Assembly: GCA_029216955.1 (NCBI GenBank)
Contig: JANAVB010002199.1
Location: forward strand, 18,653,053 to 18,717,052
DNA: 64,000 nt
Origin: Iris pallida
Taxonomy: Eukaryota > Streptophyta > Magnoliopsida > Asparagales > Iridaceae
Reading direction: 5' to 3'
Below the pieces are notes generated by a model. It made no database searches. It was not told the DNA's origin and worked only from the letters and a program-made list of their open reading frames with translations. Both the position numbers and the translations under genes were made by a program. The first letter of the stretch is position 1. The number at the start of each line of letters is the position of its first letter. Positions 26,028-37,117 of the stretch are shown here, one piece after another.

Positions 26028-28993
26028 TGTCACGCCCCAGAACCAGAATACTGGAGAGCGGGGGAATGACTCAGCCAGATACGTATTACGGGTAGATGAA
26101 TACCGTATAATACGATCAATGCTGTCTAACCAGACGAGGGGGTGCATACTACATAAAAGTCTTACTATGGTCATTACACATCTATTGTCTCAATCATTCA
26201 AATAAGAAACAGAAATAGAGAACATGTAAGATAAAGCAGTAAGGCGTCCCAAACGCTCTGTCAAAATGTTCTTGATATCTGGCTTTACAAAACATAGCCA
26301 GATTGATGTAGCAAAAGTATACACAATTGTTATCAGCTGCAGTCTGACTTTAATTACAATTATATAAAAGTAAGTACAAGACAATCCGACTAACATGTCG
26401 GTGCCAAACGGCCAAGTATAAAGTAAGTGACAAAACGAGCGGGGAAGTAAGAAACCCACTCGAGTCCTCCTGCGATCATCCTTCTAGTGTTGACCATCTT
26501 GGAGGTAGAAGTAAGCTGGATCCTCGGGGACCGGCTCTAAATCTGGCCATGCAAAACCAGAGAGGTTAGACCTCTAATAGCAAGTACCACAAGGAAGCAC
26601 GACATGAGAACTAAAACCAGTAATGTAAGAGAATAATACTAATAAATCTCTGTTGGCTACTAGGATTCACATCACATCACGACACTTCGAACCAACCTCC
26701 CAACCAAACAAGGACAGAAGTTGGTCCGTCATGTCCTGACATTCTGATCATCCCGGTTGGATAACAGAGTAGTACAGTACACAAACAAATCATCTTGAAC
26801 GGCCAATCAATACCTACGGCTTGCTATTGTGAGTCCCAAGTTATCCTGGATTTATGCAATTAAGGATTCCGTAGTTCTTACTATGTGCAAGCAAGGCTAG
26901 TCTATCCAGTCAATCATGTGCGCCATGCATGAATTAGACGAGTCCTAGCAGGACGCCCGTCATCAATATACAATATACAATAATAATATAAGCAGATACT
27001 GTTCCCTGCCCGTGTGGCAGTTTTACAGTATCTGTGGGAACCAGCCGGCCCGTCGGGTACTACTTGTCCCAAGGGGGCTGCCATGTAAGAACTCGGAAAT
27101 CCATTCTCTCCATGTAATCATTATTTTATTTAACTTAATAGTCCCTACGTTGAGTGAAATCCCATACCGTAGATCATGGTCATTCAAATGAGTACTTTTG
27201 TACGGGGTACGATATGCACAACTCTACAACGATACCAGTGCGGTTAGGTTGCAGGTCTTACATAGCGTAATGCAACAATCAAATCTAACCACGGTAATCA
27301 TGCCTTGACCATAAAGTACACATGCTTCTTTTGTAGAAAATAAATAAGTAAATAAATAAATAAATAGATTGAAGCCTGCATGTGCATGTAAGTCAATATT
27401 CGGGATCAGCCAGTCGATTACAATAGTCCATAACATGAACGTGTCTCATTCATTTCATTCAATAAGACAACTAGCCAGTCTCTTAGTTCCAACTAGGAAC
27501 GCGTGATCAATTTTAGTCAAGATAACCATTATTATCAATGGTGACAAGGCATGAAAGTCAATTAGCATTAAACGGGGGTCGAGTCTATAACTCTCATGGT
27601 CAAGTCCCAGTCATACTGGGTATCCCAAAAATCAATCGGGACACAAGGCACATTCCACATAACAATTGATATTAACAATATTATCATATCATGATTTTAT
27701 CGAGTTTATGCCAAAAAGGCGTAAGGATATAAAATGGACGTTAAATATCAAATAAAATATCAATATACAGGGCTATAGAAGATCCAGGGTAAGTAGGCTA
27801 CGCTCATGTCAGGCTACGCTCAAGTCAAAGAGGCAGCGTATGGGCTCCATATAACTCCTCACCATCCAAGTGAGCGTATGCAAGTCATACGCTCCCCAAA
27901 GGCAGCGTATGGACTCCATACGACTCCTGACCATCCAAGTCAGCGTATGCAAGTCATACGCTCCCAAAAGGTAGCGTACGAACTCCATACGACTCCTGAC
28001 CATTCAAGTCAGCATATGCAAGTCATACGCTCCCAAAAGGTAGCGTATGAACTCCATACGACTCCTGACCATTCAAGTCAGCGTATGCAAGTCATACGCT
28101 CCCAAAAGGTAGCGTATGAACTCCATACGACATACGCTTCCAAAAGGTAGCGTATGCAAGACACACGCTTCCTAAAAAGGTAGCGTATGGACTCCATACT
28201 CTACTGCGCTAAAGAGCGCGCACAGCTCAGTGACGCAAGCTAAAAAGCTAGTGTACCCTGCTCACTGTCTTCTCCAAACAGCAAGAACTCCATGGTTGCA
28301 CCCCAAAGCTTCAAAGGTCCATAACTTGGTCCAAACAAGTCCAAATCCAACTTTTTAAAGGTCAAAATTGGGTAAAATAAAACTCTCTACAACATAGAAC
28401 CATCAAAACTTGAAAACAAAGAAGTTTGATAGATCAAAACCACAAAACTCCAAAAATAACTCATATCTAGATCTACAAAGATTAAGACTACGAAATGAAA
28501 AATGCCAAGTTCTAAACTCTCTTAGGATCACGAGAGGAAGATAAATGAACCATAAAAACATGGGTTCTCATGTAGAGCAAGTTGTACTTGCCTACGGTTT
28601 GGTAGGTGGAGAGAGTAATGAAGAAGAAGAAGAGGAGTAATGGTGAGAATGTGAGTTTATGAGGAGAGAGAAAGAGATGTAAGCTTTAAATAGAAAAGGG
28701 GGTGGTAGGTGGGAGTTGGGCCGGGTCCAATGGGTCCAATGGGTCGGGTTGTAGGGGATCCAACCAAAGCCAACCCGAACCCAAAGCCTAGCTAAAGCAG
28801 AGAATAAAAGCAGGAAATAAAGTGCAGAAATAAAATTACAGGAAATAAATTAACATAAAAATTAAAGAGCAGATTAATTAATTAACATAAAATTAAAGGA
28901 ATTTAAATACATGATAATACATGATAAATATTAAATAAATACTCATGAGTTGTACATGTATAAAAATATGTATTCTGGGAACGAGGAGTGACA
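26028..28993 (-). repeat. 3' LTR of element D
   Basis: The LTR is 2966 bp, with a TATA-like CTATTTAAAG near 28688-28697 only about 300 nt from the LTR start, so R-U5 is about 2.6 kb. It holds a GCGTATG/CATACGC minisatellite (27790-28200). It differs from the other LTR by an extra ~37-bp stretch near 27728-27766. Confidence 0.93.
27790..28200. repeat. GCGTATG minisatellite in 3' LTR of element D
   Basis: Units of about 69 bp contain GCGTATGCAAGTCATACGC (a 19-bp inverted repeat) and GCGTATG..CTCCATACG (a second, imperfect one), separated by ACTCCTGACCATYCAAGT. Every unit can therefore form two small hairpins. Confidence 0.88.
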
Positions 28994-29014
28994 TCTCTAC
29001 CCTCCTTCGAAAAA

Positions 29015-29028
29015 TTTCGTCCTCGGAA
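29015..29028 (-). other. Inverted-repeat motif before the polypurine tract, element D
   Basis: TTCCGAGGACGAAA on the minus strand is one mismatch from the 14-mer in elements A, B and C. It lies about 22 nt before the 3' LTR and about 170 nt beyond the pol stop at 29199, in non-coding sequence. Confidence 0.65.
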
Positions 29029-29198
29029 TTTCAAATCCAAGCAGGATAGAAACATCGGGGCTAAACTAATCTAAGTACAAGCAATTCAATAAAGCAATCA
29101 TTTTACAATGTCCATAGCAAGTAACATATCTATATTTAACAATCTACGACATCAAGCAATTCTACCCATAAGGTGATAAGCATGAGGAATCAAGACAA

Positions 29199-32100
29199 TC
29201 AGGTACACAGAAAAAGATATACCTTGTGAGTCAAACAGATGTGGATACCGTGATCGGATATCATCCTCACGTTCCCACGTTGACTCTCCCAAAGAGTGAT
29301 GACCCAAGCAACCCGGACAAGGTTAATTGTTCGATTCTTGAGTATCTTCTCTCTTCGGTCCAAGATGGACACAGGCTGCTCCTCGTAAGACAGGTTGGTA
29401 CCAACAACCAGTTCTGAATGATCGAGGATATGGCTGGGGTCCGATACATACCTTCGCAATTGAGATACATGAAACACATCATGCACCTCTCGTAACGAAG
29501 GTGGAAGGGATAAACGATAAGCAACATCGCCTACCCTATCAAGAATAGCAAATGGGCCTACGTATCGCGGACTCAACTTCCCGCGAATGCCAAATCTAAT
29601 GACCCCACGGGTAGGTGAGATCCGCAAGAACACGTGGTCCCCAACAGAAAACTCTAGCGGCCTACGATGCTGGTCCGCCCAATGACGATGTCGATCCTGC
29701 GCAACACGAAGTCGCTCTCTAATTCTCTTAATCACTTCAATCGTCTGAATAATCATTTCTGGGCCTAGCATCTTCCTCTCTCCGATATCATCCCATGCAA
29801 GCGGCGATCTACACTTCTTACCATATAGTGCCTCAAATGGCGCCATCTGGATACTAGCATGATAACTGTTGTTGTATGAGAACTCAACTAAGTGCAGGTG
29901 GCTTTCCCAAGATCCTCCAAAATCCAGAGTGCAAGCACACAACATATCTTCCAAAGTCTGAATTGTCCTTTCTGATTGCCCGTCCGTCTGCGGATGGTAA
30001 GCCGTGCTAAATCTTAACTTGGTACCCAGACTATGATGCAAGCTCCTCCAGAAATGTGATGTAAAGCGGGTATCTCTGTCTGACACAATACTGATAGGGA
30101 CTCCATGCTGCCTGACTATCTGTTGTATGTACAACTCTGCCAACTTTTCTGTAGATTGCCCTACTCTGAAAGGAAGAAAGTGTGCTACCTTTGTAAGCCG
30201 ATCTACTATCACCCAAATAGCATCTTTACCACTTGGTGATCTCGATAAACCGGTCACAAAGTCCATTGTAATATGCTCCCATTTCTATTCCGGGATGGGA
30301 AGCGGTTGCAATAATCCAGCTGGCCTCTGCTGCTCTGCCTTCACTTGCTGACATACCAAGCAACGGAAAACAAATCTAGCTATCTCTCTCTTCATCCCGT
30401 TCCACCAGAAGTGCTGCTTGATATCTTGGTACATCTTGGTCCCTCCAGGATGTACAGAATACTGAGAACTGTGAGCTTCTGCCATAACCTCCTGTCTGAT
30501 ATCTCCACTAGGCACACATAGACGTGATCCAAACCTAAGTGTACCATCTTCATGAATTTTCGACTCCTTTCTGTGCCCTGACTCACATTCTGTCCTAAGC
30601 TTCTGAATCCTTGGGTCTTGTGCCTGAGCTACCTTGATCCTATCTACCAAGTCAGATTGGACTTGTAGACTTGCCAGAACTCCTATATCGCTAGGAAGTA
30701 TAACCTCTATGCCCATCTCCTGAAGGTCTTCTAAGATATGCTTCTGTGTTGTTAACATAAATGTGCCGCCTCTTCTGCTAAGGGCGTCTGCTGTCGCATT
30801 AGCCTTACCTGGATGATACTGAAGCTTCACGTCATAATCCTTGATCAGTTCTAACCATCTTCTCTGCCTCATGTTCATCTCCTTCTGAGTAAAGATGTAC
30901 TTCAGACTTTTGTGGTCTGTGTACATGTCTACTCGGTCACCATATAAGTAATGCCTCCATAGCTTCAAAGCAAATACTACTGCCGCCAACTCCAAATCAT
31001 GAGTTGGGTAATTCTTCTCGTGGTCCCGAAGCTGCCTAGATGCATATGCTATCACCTTCCCGTGCTGCATGAGGACACATCCAAGTCCTTTACCTGACGT
31101 ATCATAATATACTGTAAAACCTCCGGGTCCAACTGGCAATGTAAGAATGGGTGCTGATATCAATTTCTGCTTCAAATTCTTAAATGATGCCTGACATTCT
31201 GCCGACCAAACAAATGGCGCATCCTTCTGGGTCAAGCGAGTTATGGGTGCTGAAAGTCTTGCAAAATCTGACACAAATCTTCTGTAATATTCCACCAATC
31301 CCAAGAAACTCCGTACATCAGCTATGGTCTTCGGTACTGGCCAACTCTCTACTGCTTCTACCTTCTTGGGATCCACTGCTACTCCAGCTCCTGATACGAT
31401 ATGACCCAAGAATGAAATATGGTCCATCCAGAACTCACACTTGCTGAGCTTGGCATACAACTGGTTCTCTCTCAGAACCTGCAACACTTTCCTGAGGTGG
31501 TCTTCATGCTCCTCTTCACTAACAGAGTACACAAGAATGTCGTCGAGAAATACTATGATAAATTGATCTAAATACGACATAAAGATGCGGTTCATCAAAT
31601 CTATGAATATTGCTGGAGCATTGGTCAAACCAAACGGCATTACCAATAATTCATAATGCCCATACTTCGACCTGAATGCTATCTTGGGAATATCTTCCTT
31701 CCGAACCCTCACTTGGTGATACCCTGAATGAAGATCTATCTTGGAGAAAACTCTAGCCTTGCTCAACTGATCAAATAAGTCGTCGATCCTGGATAATGGG
31801 TACTTATTCTTCACTGTTGCCGCGTTAAGCTTCATGTAGTCAATACACAATCTGGATGATCCATCCTTCTTCCCCATAAGTACCACTGGTGCTGCCCACG
31901 GCGATACGCTAGCTTGGATAAACTTTTTCTCCTTCAATTCCTCTATATGCTGATATACCTTGGCCTGCTCCGAATCCGCCATTCTGTAAACCCGATCTGA
32001 TATCGGTTTAGTTCCTGGTGCCAATTCTATACTGAACTCAATATCTCTAACCGGTGGAAGACCGGGAAGTTCTTCAGGAAATACGTCTAGAAATTCTTCA

Positions 32101-32255
32101 ACTACCTTCGGAACCTGGACTTCTTCCATTGCCGTTACTACTCCCTGCTCTTGCTGAGTTGCCTCTGATCTGACTAAGGTGAATCTTTTCATGCCTGGAA
32201 TATCAAAAGATACACTCCCACTACGACAATCTATTGTCGCATGACTGTCTTTCAG
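29199..32255 (-). pseudogene. Element D pol: reverse transcriptase, RNase H, integrase, broken chromodomain
   Basis: Reading on the minus strand from the stop at 32256: a long frame with the reverse transcriptase core ([35 protein letters not shown], active-site FLDDILVYS), RNase H ([29 protein letters not shown]) and the integrase zinc region (H-x-H then [16 protein letters not shown]). An in-frame TAG at 30285-30287 replaces a Trp codon just before the integrase core, which continues as MDFVTGLSRSPSGKDAIWVI with its Asp and Glu positions kept. A one-base loss near 29300 shifts the frame after NLVRVAW; the next frame then shows GESTWEREDDIRSRYPHLF, the chromodomain-type tail. Confidence 0.92.
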
Positions 32256-34055
32256 CTAGTCCATGCCTAAGATAACGTCGAAATTTCCAACAGGAAATTC
32301 TATCAACTGGGCGGGTAAAGAATGCCCGCAAACTACAACACTATACGCTAGAATAACTCTACTAACTCCTACGAGCCCATTGCCAGTGAGTATATTCAAC
32401 CTCCCTGGCAATGCCTCGAACTCCATTCCTAGCCGTGTCGCAAATCGTGTAGATATAAATGAGTGCGATGCTCCCGAATCAAACAATACTACTGCGGCAT
32501 ATGAGGCAACGAGAATGTTACCTGCCACAACATCTTCCGATGCTAATGCCTCTTCCAAGGACAGAGTGAATGCCTGTCCTCGACCTCCTTGCTGGTTCCC
32601 ATGTTGCGGCCTAGCCTGGTGCTGCTGCTGGCCCCTTCCTTGATGATGCTGGGGTGGTCTATACTGGTGTTGCTGCATCGGCGGTCTCTGCTGCCGAAAC
32701 ATCTGAGCCTGCGGTACTAACGGACGTTGTGCCAACGGCCTCACTGCTACCGTTGGTCCTCGATACTGCCCTGCCCCTGGTGCTGGCAGAGCAGAAAACT
32801 GCTGTACTGGTCCTCCTGACCTCGAATTCATGGGACATGCGGTAACCCGATGGTCTGGATTTCCATACATCAGACATAGTCCATTCAATGTCCGATACAC
32901 ATCTCTAGTGTGTCCCATCTTCCCACAATAAGTGCAGCCCGCCAGGGGTTGCTGGTTCTTCTTCTGTTGCTGTCTGGGTGGTGCTGGCCCCCGTATCGCC
33001 ACATCGTGGATACGAATGCCAGGGGATGGCGCTGTTGTTCGGGGTGCTACTCCCCCTCCTCCTTCAATCTGACTGTGGGATCTCTTCTGACCCCCAGTCC
33101 TTGCCGCAAGCCTCTGAATGGTGATCTCATGCCTTCGGGTTGTCGTCAATATCTCATCAAAAGTCTGGTAATTGTGCCCTTCTATCAATTGCAAGAGCTC
33201 AAGATGAAACCTTTGCTGGAACCTCATCGCCCTCTGGCGTTCCGTTGCTACCATCTCTGGGGCAAACCTACTCAATCTGCAGAACTTTGCTGCATAAGCA
33301 TCTACGGTCTTGCCAGCCTGTTTGAGGTTGATAAACTTCTGTTGTAGCTCAAACTGCGCCACAACTCCATAATACTTCGTCTTGAACCTTGCAGTAAAAT
33401 CGTCCCATGCAACAGAACGTCTGATGCCTACTTCCTCTGCTTCCCACCAATCACGTGCGAGATCCTGAAGTAACAACTTCACTAGATCCACACGCTCTTC
33501 TGCCGGTACCTTAACGGCTGTCAGAATAGCCTCAATGTCCTTAAGCCATGCATCTGCTGAGATGGCATCCTCCGTGCCCTCGAAACGATGGGGGTTGTAC
33601 TTGCAAAACCGGGCTGACGCTCCTGAATCTAGCCTTGCCCCTCTTTCCAATGCCGTCTGTAATTCTTGGTTGAGTAGTACATTCTGCTCTTGCAACTGAG
33701 CGTGCATGCGCTGCTGGGCTAACATCTGGTGTTGCTGAGTAGCCATCATTCCTCTCATGATCTCCAGAAGGGATGGTGTGTCCACTTGGGTAGGTGGAAC
33801 TGTCGGTGGGGGTGGAATGTCCGGATACTGCGACCCAGCTGCTGGTTCCACTATCACTTCTTCCTGGGTAGCCTCCTGAGTTAGTACCGGCCCTTGTTGC
33901 TGACCAACATGGTCAGGTTGTCCATGCTGCTGTCCATGTTGTTGCTGTCCAGCTCTGACAGATGCGGACGAGGTGCCCCTAAGAAAAGGGACAAGAGAAC
34001 AATCAAATGACCGGACATGAAGGATCAATGAAGTCAAAGGATATGAGAAGGTCAA
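32256..34055 (-). pseudogene. Element D gag and protease
   Basis: The open frame runs about 600 codons: a Gln-rich N-terminus, a retrotransposon gag core (DAWLKDIEAILTAVKVP, LLLQDLARDWWEAEE, RFKTKYYGVVAQFELQQKF), two CCHC knuckles and an aspartic protease with LFDSGASHSFIS. Both knuckles have lost a Cys to Tyr (CTYCGKMGHTRDVY and CLMYGNPDHRVTAC). The frame ends FDVILGMD at a TAG (32256-32258) in the place of a Trp codon and is in phase with pol. No ATG occurs in the first ~90 codons, and a pyrimidine-rich TTTTCTTAG lies just before the gag homology, so a spliced start is possible. Confidence 0.88.
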
Positions 34056-34147
34056 GCTAGGATTGAGAACAACGAATCATGAGATCAAGGGGGAACATGT
34101 ATGATTGAGACATCCTAAAATCAAAACATCCCACAAGTCTGAAATCA

Positions 34148-34165
34148 GACCTGCATGGGCCACCA
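34148..34165 (-). other. Primer-binding site, tRNA-Ile(AAU) type, element D
   Basis: The same 18-mer, TGGTGGCCCATGCAGGTC, reads on the minus strand 9 nt after the 5' LTR. Confidence 0.75.
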
Positions 34166-34174
34166 CTAAAACCT

Positions 34175-37117
34175 TGTCACGCCCCAGAACCAGAATACTG
34201 GAGAGCGGGGGAATGACTCAGCCAGCTACGTATTACGGGTAGATGAATACCGTATAATACGATCAATGCTGTCTAACCAGACGAGGGGGTGCATACTACA
34301 TAAAAGTCTTACTATGGTCATTACACATCTATTGTCTCAATCATTCAAATAAGAAACAGAAATAGAGAACATGTAAGATAAAGCAGTAAGGCGTCCCAAA
34401 CGCTCTGTCAAAATGTTCTTGATATCTGGCTTTACAAAACATAGCCAGATTGATGTAGCAAAAGTATACACAATTGTTATCAGCTGCAGTCTGACTTTAA
34501 TTACAATTATGTAAAAGTAAGTACAAGACAATCCGACTAACATGTCGGTGCCAAACGGCCAAGTATAAAGTAAGTGACAAAATGAGCGGGGAAGTAAGAA
34601 ACCCACTCGAGTCCTCCTGCGATCATCCTTCTAGTGTTGACCATCTTGGAGGTAGAAGTAAGCTGGATCCTCGGGGACCGGCTCTAAATCTGGCCATGCA
34701 AAACCAGAGAGGTTAGACCTCTAATAGCAAGTACCACAAGGAAGCACGACATGAGAACTAAAACCAGTAATGTAAGAGAATAATACTAATAAATCTCTGT
34801 TTGCTACTAGGATTCACATCACATCACGACACTTCGAACCAACCTCCCAACCAAACAAGGACAGAAGTTGGCCCATCATGTCCTGACATTCTGATCATCC
34901 CGGTTAGGTAACAGAGTAGTACAGTACACAAACAAATCATCTTGAACGGCCAATCAACTCCTACGGCTTGCTATTGTGAGTCCCAAGTTATCCTGAATTT
35001 ATGCAATTAGGGATTCCGTAGTTCTTACTATGTGCAAGCAAGGCTAGTCTATCCAGTCAATCATGTGCGTCATGCATGAATTAGACGAGTCCTAGCAGGA
35101 CGTCCGTCATCAATATACAATATACAATAATAATATAAGCAGATACTGTTCCCTGTCCGTGTGGCAGTTTTACAGTATCTGTGGGAACCAGCCGGCCCGT
35201 CGGGTACTACTTGTCCCAAGGGGGCTGCCATGTAAGAACTCGGGAATCCATTCTCTCCATGCAATCATTATTTTATTTAACTTAATAGTCCCTACGTTGA
35301 GTGAAATCCCATACCGTGGATCATGGTCATTCAAATGAGTACTTTCGTACGGGGTACGATATGCACAACTCTACAACGATACCAGTGCGGTTAGGTTGCA
35401 GGTCTTACATAGCGTAATGCAACAATCAAATCTAACCACGGTAATCATGCCTTGACCATAAAGTATACATGCTTCTTTTGTAGAAAATAAATAAGTAAAT
35501 AAATAAATAAATAGATTGAAGCCTGCATGTGCATGTAAGTCAATATTCGGGATCAGCCAGTCGATTACAATAGTCCATAACATGAACGTGTCTCATTCAT
35601 TTCATTCAATAAGACGACTAGCCAGTCTCTTAGTTCCAACTAGGAACGCGTGATCAATTTTAGTCAAGATAACCATTATTATCAATGGTGACAAGGCATG
35701 AAAGTCAATTAGCATTAAACGGGGGTCGAGTCTATAACTCTCATGGTCAAGTCCCAGTCATACTGGGTATCCCAAAAATCAATCGGGACATAAGGCATAT
35801 TCCACATAACAATTGATATTAACAATATTATCATATCATGATTTTATCGAGTTTATGCCAAAAAGGCGTAAGGATACAGGGCTATAGAAGATCCAGGGTA
35901 AGTAGGCTACGCTCATGTCAGGCTACGCTCATGTCAGGCTACGCTCAAGTCAAAGAGGCAGCGTATGGGCTCCATACAACTCCTCACCATCCAAGTGAGC
36001 GTATGCAAGTCATACGCTCCCCAATGGCAGCGTATGGACTCCATACGACTCCTGACCATCCAAGTCAGCGTATGCAAGTCATACGCTCCCAAAAGGTAGC
36101 GTATGAACTCCATACGACTCCTGACCATTCAAGTCAGCGTATGCAAGTCATACGCTCCCAAAAGGTAGCGTATGAACTCCATACGACTCCTGACCATTCA
36201 AGTCAGCGTATGCAAGTCATACGCTCCCAAAAGGTAGCGTATGAACTTCATACGACAACACTTCCAAAAGGTAGCGTATGCAAGACACACGCTTCCTAAA
36301 AAGGTAGCGTATGGACTCCATACTGCACTGCGCTAAAGAGCACGCACAGCTCAGTGACGCAAGCTAAAAAGCTAGTGTACACTGCTCACTGTCTTCTCCA
36401 AACAGTAAGAACTCCATGGTTGCATCCCAAAGCTTCAAAGGTCCATAACTTGGTCCAAACAAGTCCAAATCCAACTTTCCAAAGGTCAAAATTGGGTAGA
36501 ATAAAACTCTCTACAACATAGAACCATCAAAACTTGAAAACAAAGAAGTTTGATAGATCAAAACCACCAAACTCCAAAAATAACTCATATCTAGATCTAC
36601 AAAGATTAAGACTACGAAATGAAAAATGCCAAGTTCTAAACTCTCTTAGGATCACGAGAGGAAGATAAATGAACCATAAAAACATGGGTTCTCATGTGGA
36701 GCAAGTTGTACTTGCCTACGGTTTGGTAGGTGGAGAGAGTAATGAAGAAGAAGAAGAGGAGTAATGGTGAGAATGTGAGTTTATGAGGAGAGAGAAAGAG
36801 ATGTAAGCTTTAAATAGAAAAGGGGGTGGTAGGTGGGAGTTGGGCCGGGTCCAATGGGTCCAATGGGTCGGGTTGTAGGAGATCCAACCAAAGCCAACCC
36901 GAACCCAAAGCCTAGCTAAAGCAGAGAATAAAAGCAGAAAATAAAGTGCAGAAATAAAATTACAGAAAATAAATTAACATAAAAATTAAAGAACAGATTA
37001 ATTAATTAACATAAAATTAAAGGAATTTAAATACAGGATAATACATGATAAATATTAAATAAATACTCATGAGTTGTACATGTATAAAAATATGTATTCT
37101 GGGAACGGGGAGTGACA
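34175..37117 (-). repeat. 5' LTR of element D
   Basis: This 2943-bp LTR is near identical to the left copy. It lacks the ~37-bp stretch and carries one additional GGCTACGCTCATGTCA unit at the start of its minisatellite (35900-36325). Confidence 0.93.
35900..36325. repeat. GCGTATG minisatellite in 5' LTR of element D
   Basis: Same unit structure as at 27790-28200. Confidence 0.88.

Larger units (their letters stand above)
26028..37117 (-). mobile_element. Ty3/gypsy retrotransposon, element D, complete structure, recently inserted
   Basis: The LTRs (26028-28993, 34175-37117) are near identical, start TGTCACTCC and end GGGGCGTGACA (minus strand). They are flanked by TTCAC duplications at 26023-26027 and 37118-37122, inside the RNase H of chromovirus B. 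Internally the order is primer-binding site, gag, protease, reverse transcriptase, RNase H, integrase, chromodomain words and polypurine tract (28994-29006). Two nonsense codons and a frameshift break the one long reading frame. Of the coding elements in the window it is the best preserved, and close to what an autonomous partner of the non-coding elements would look like. Confidence 0.95.
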
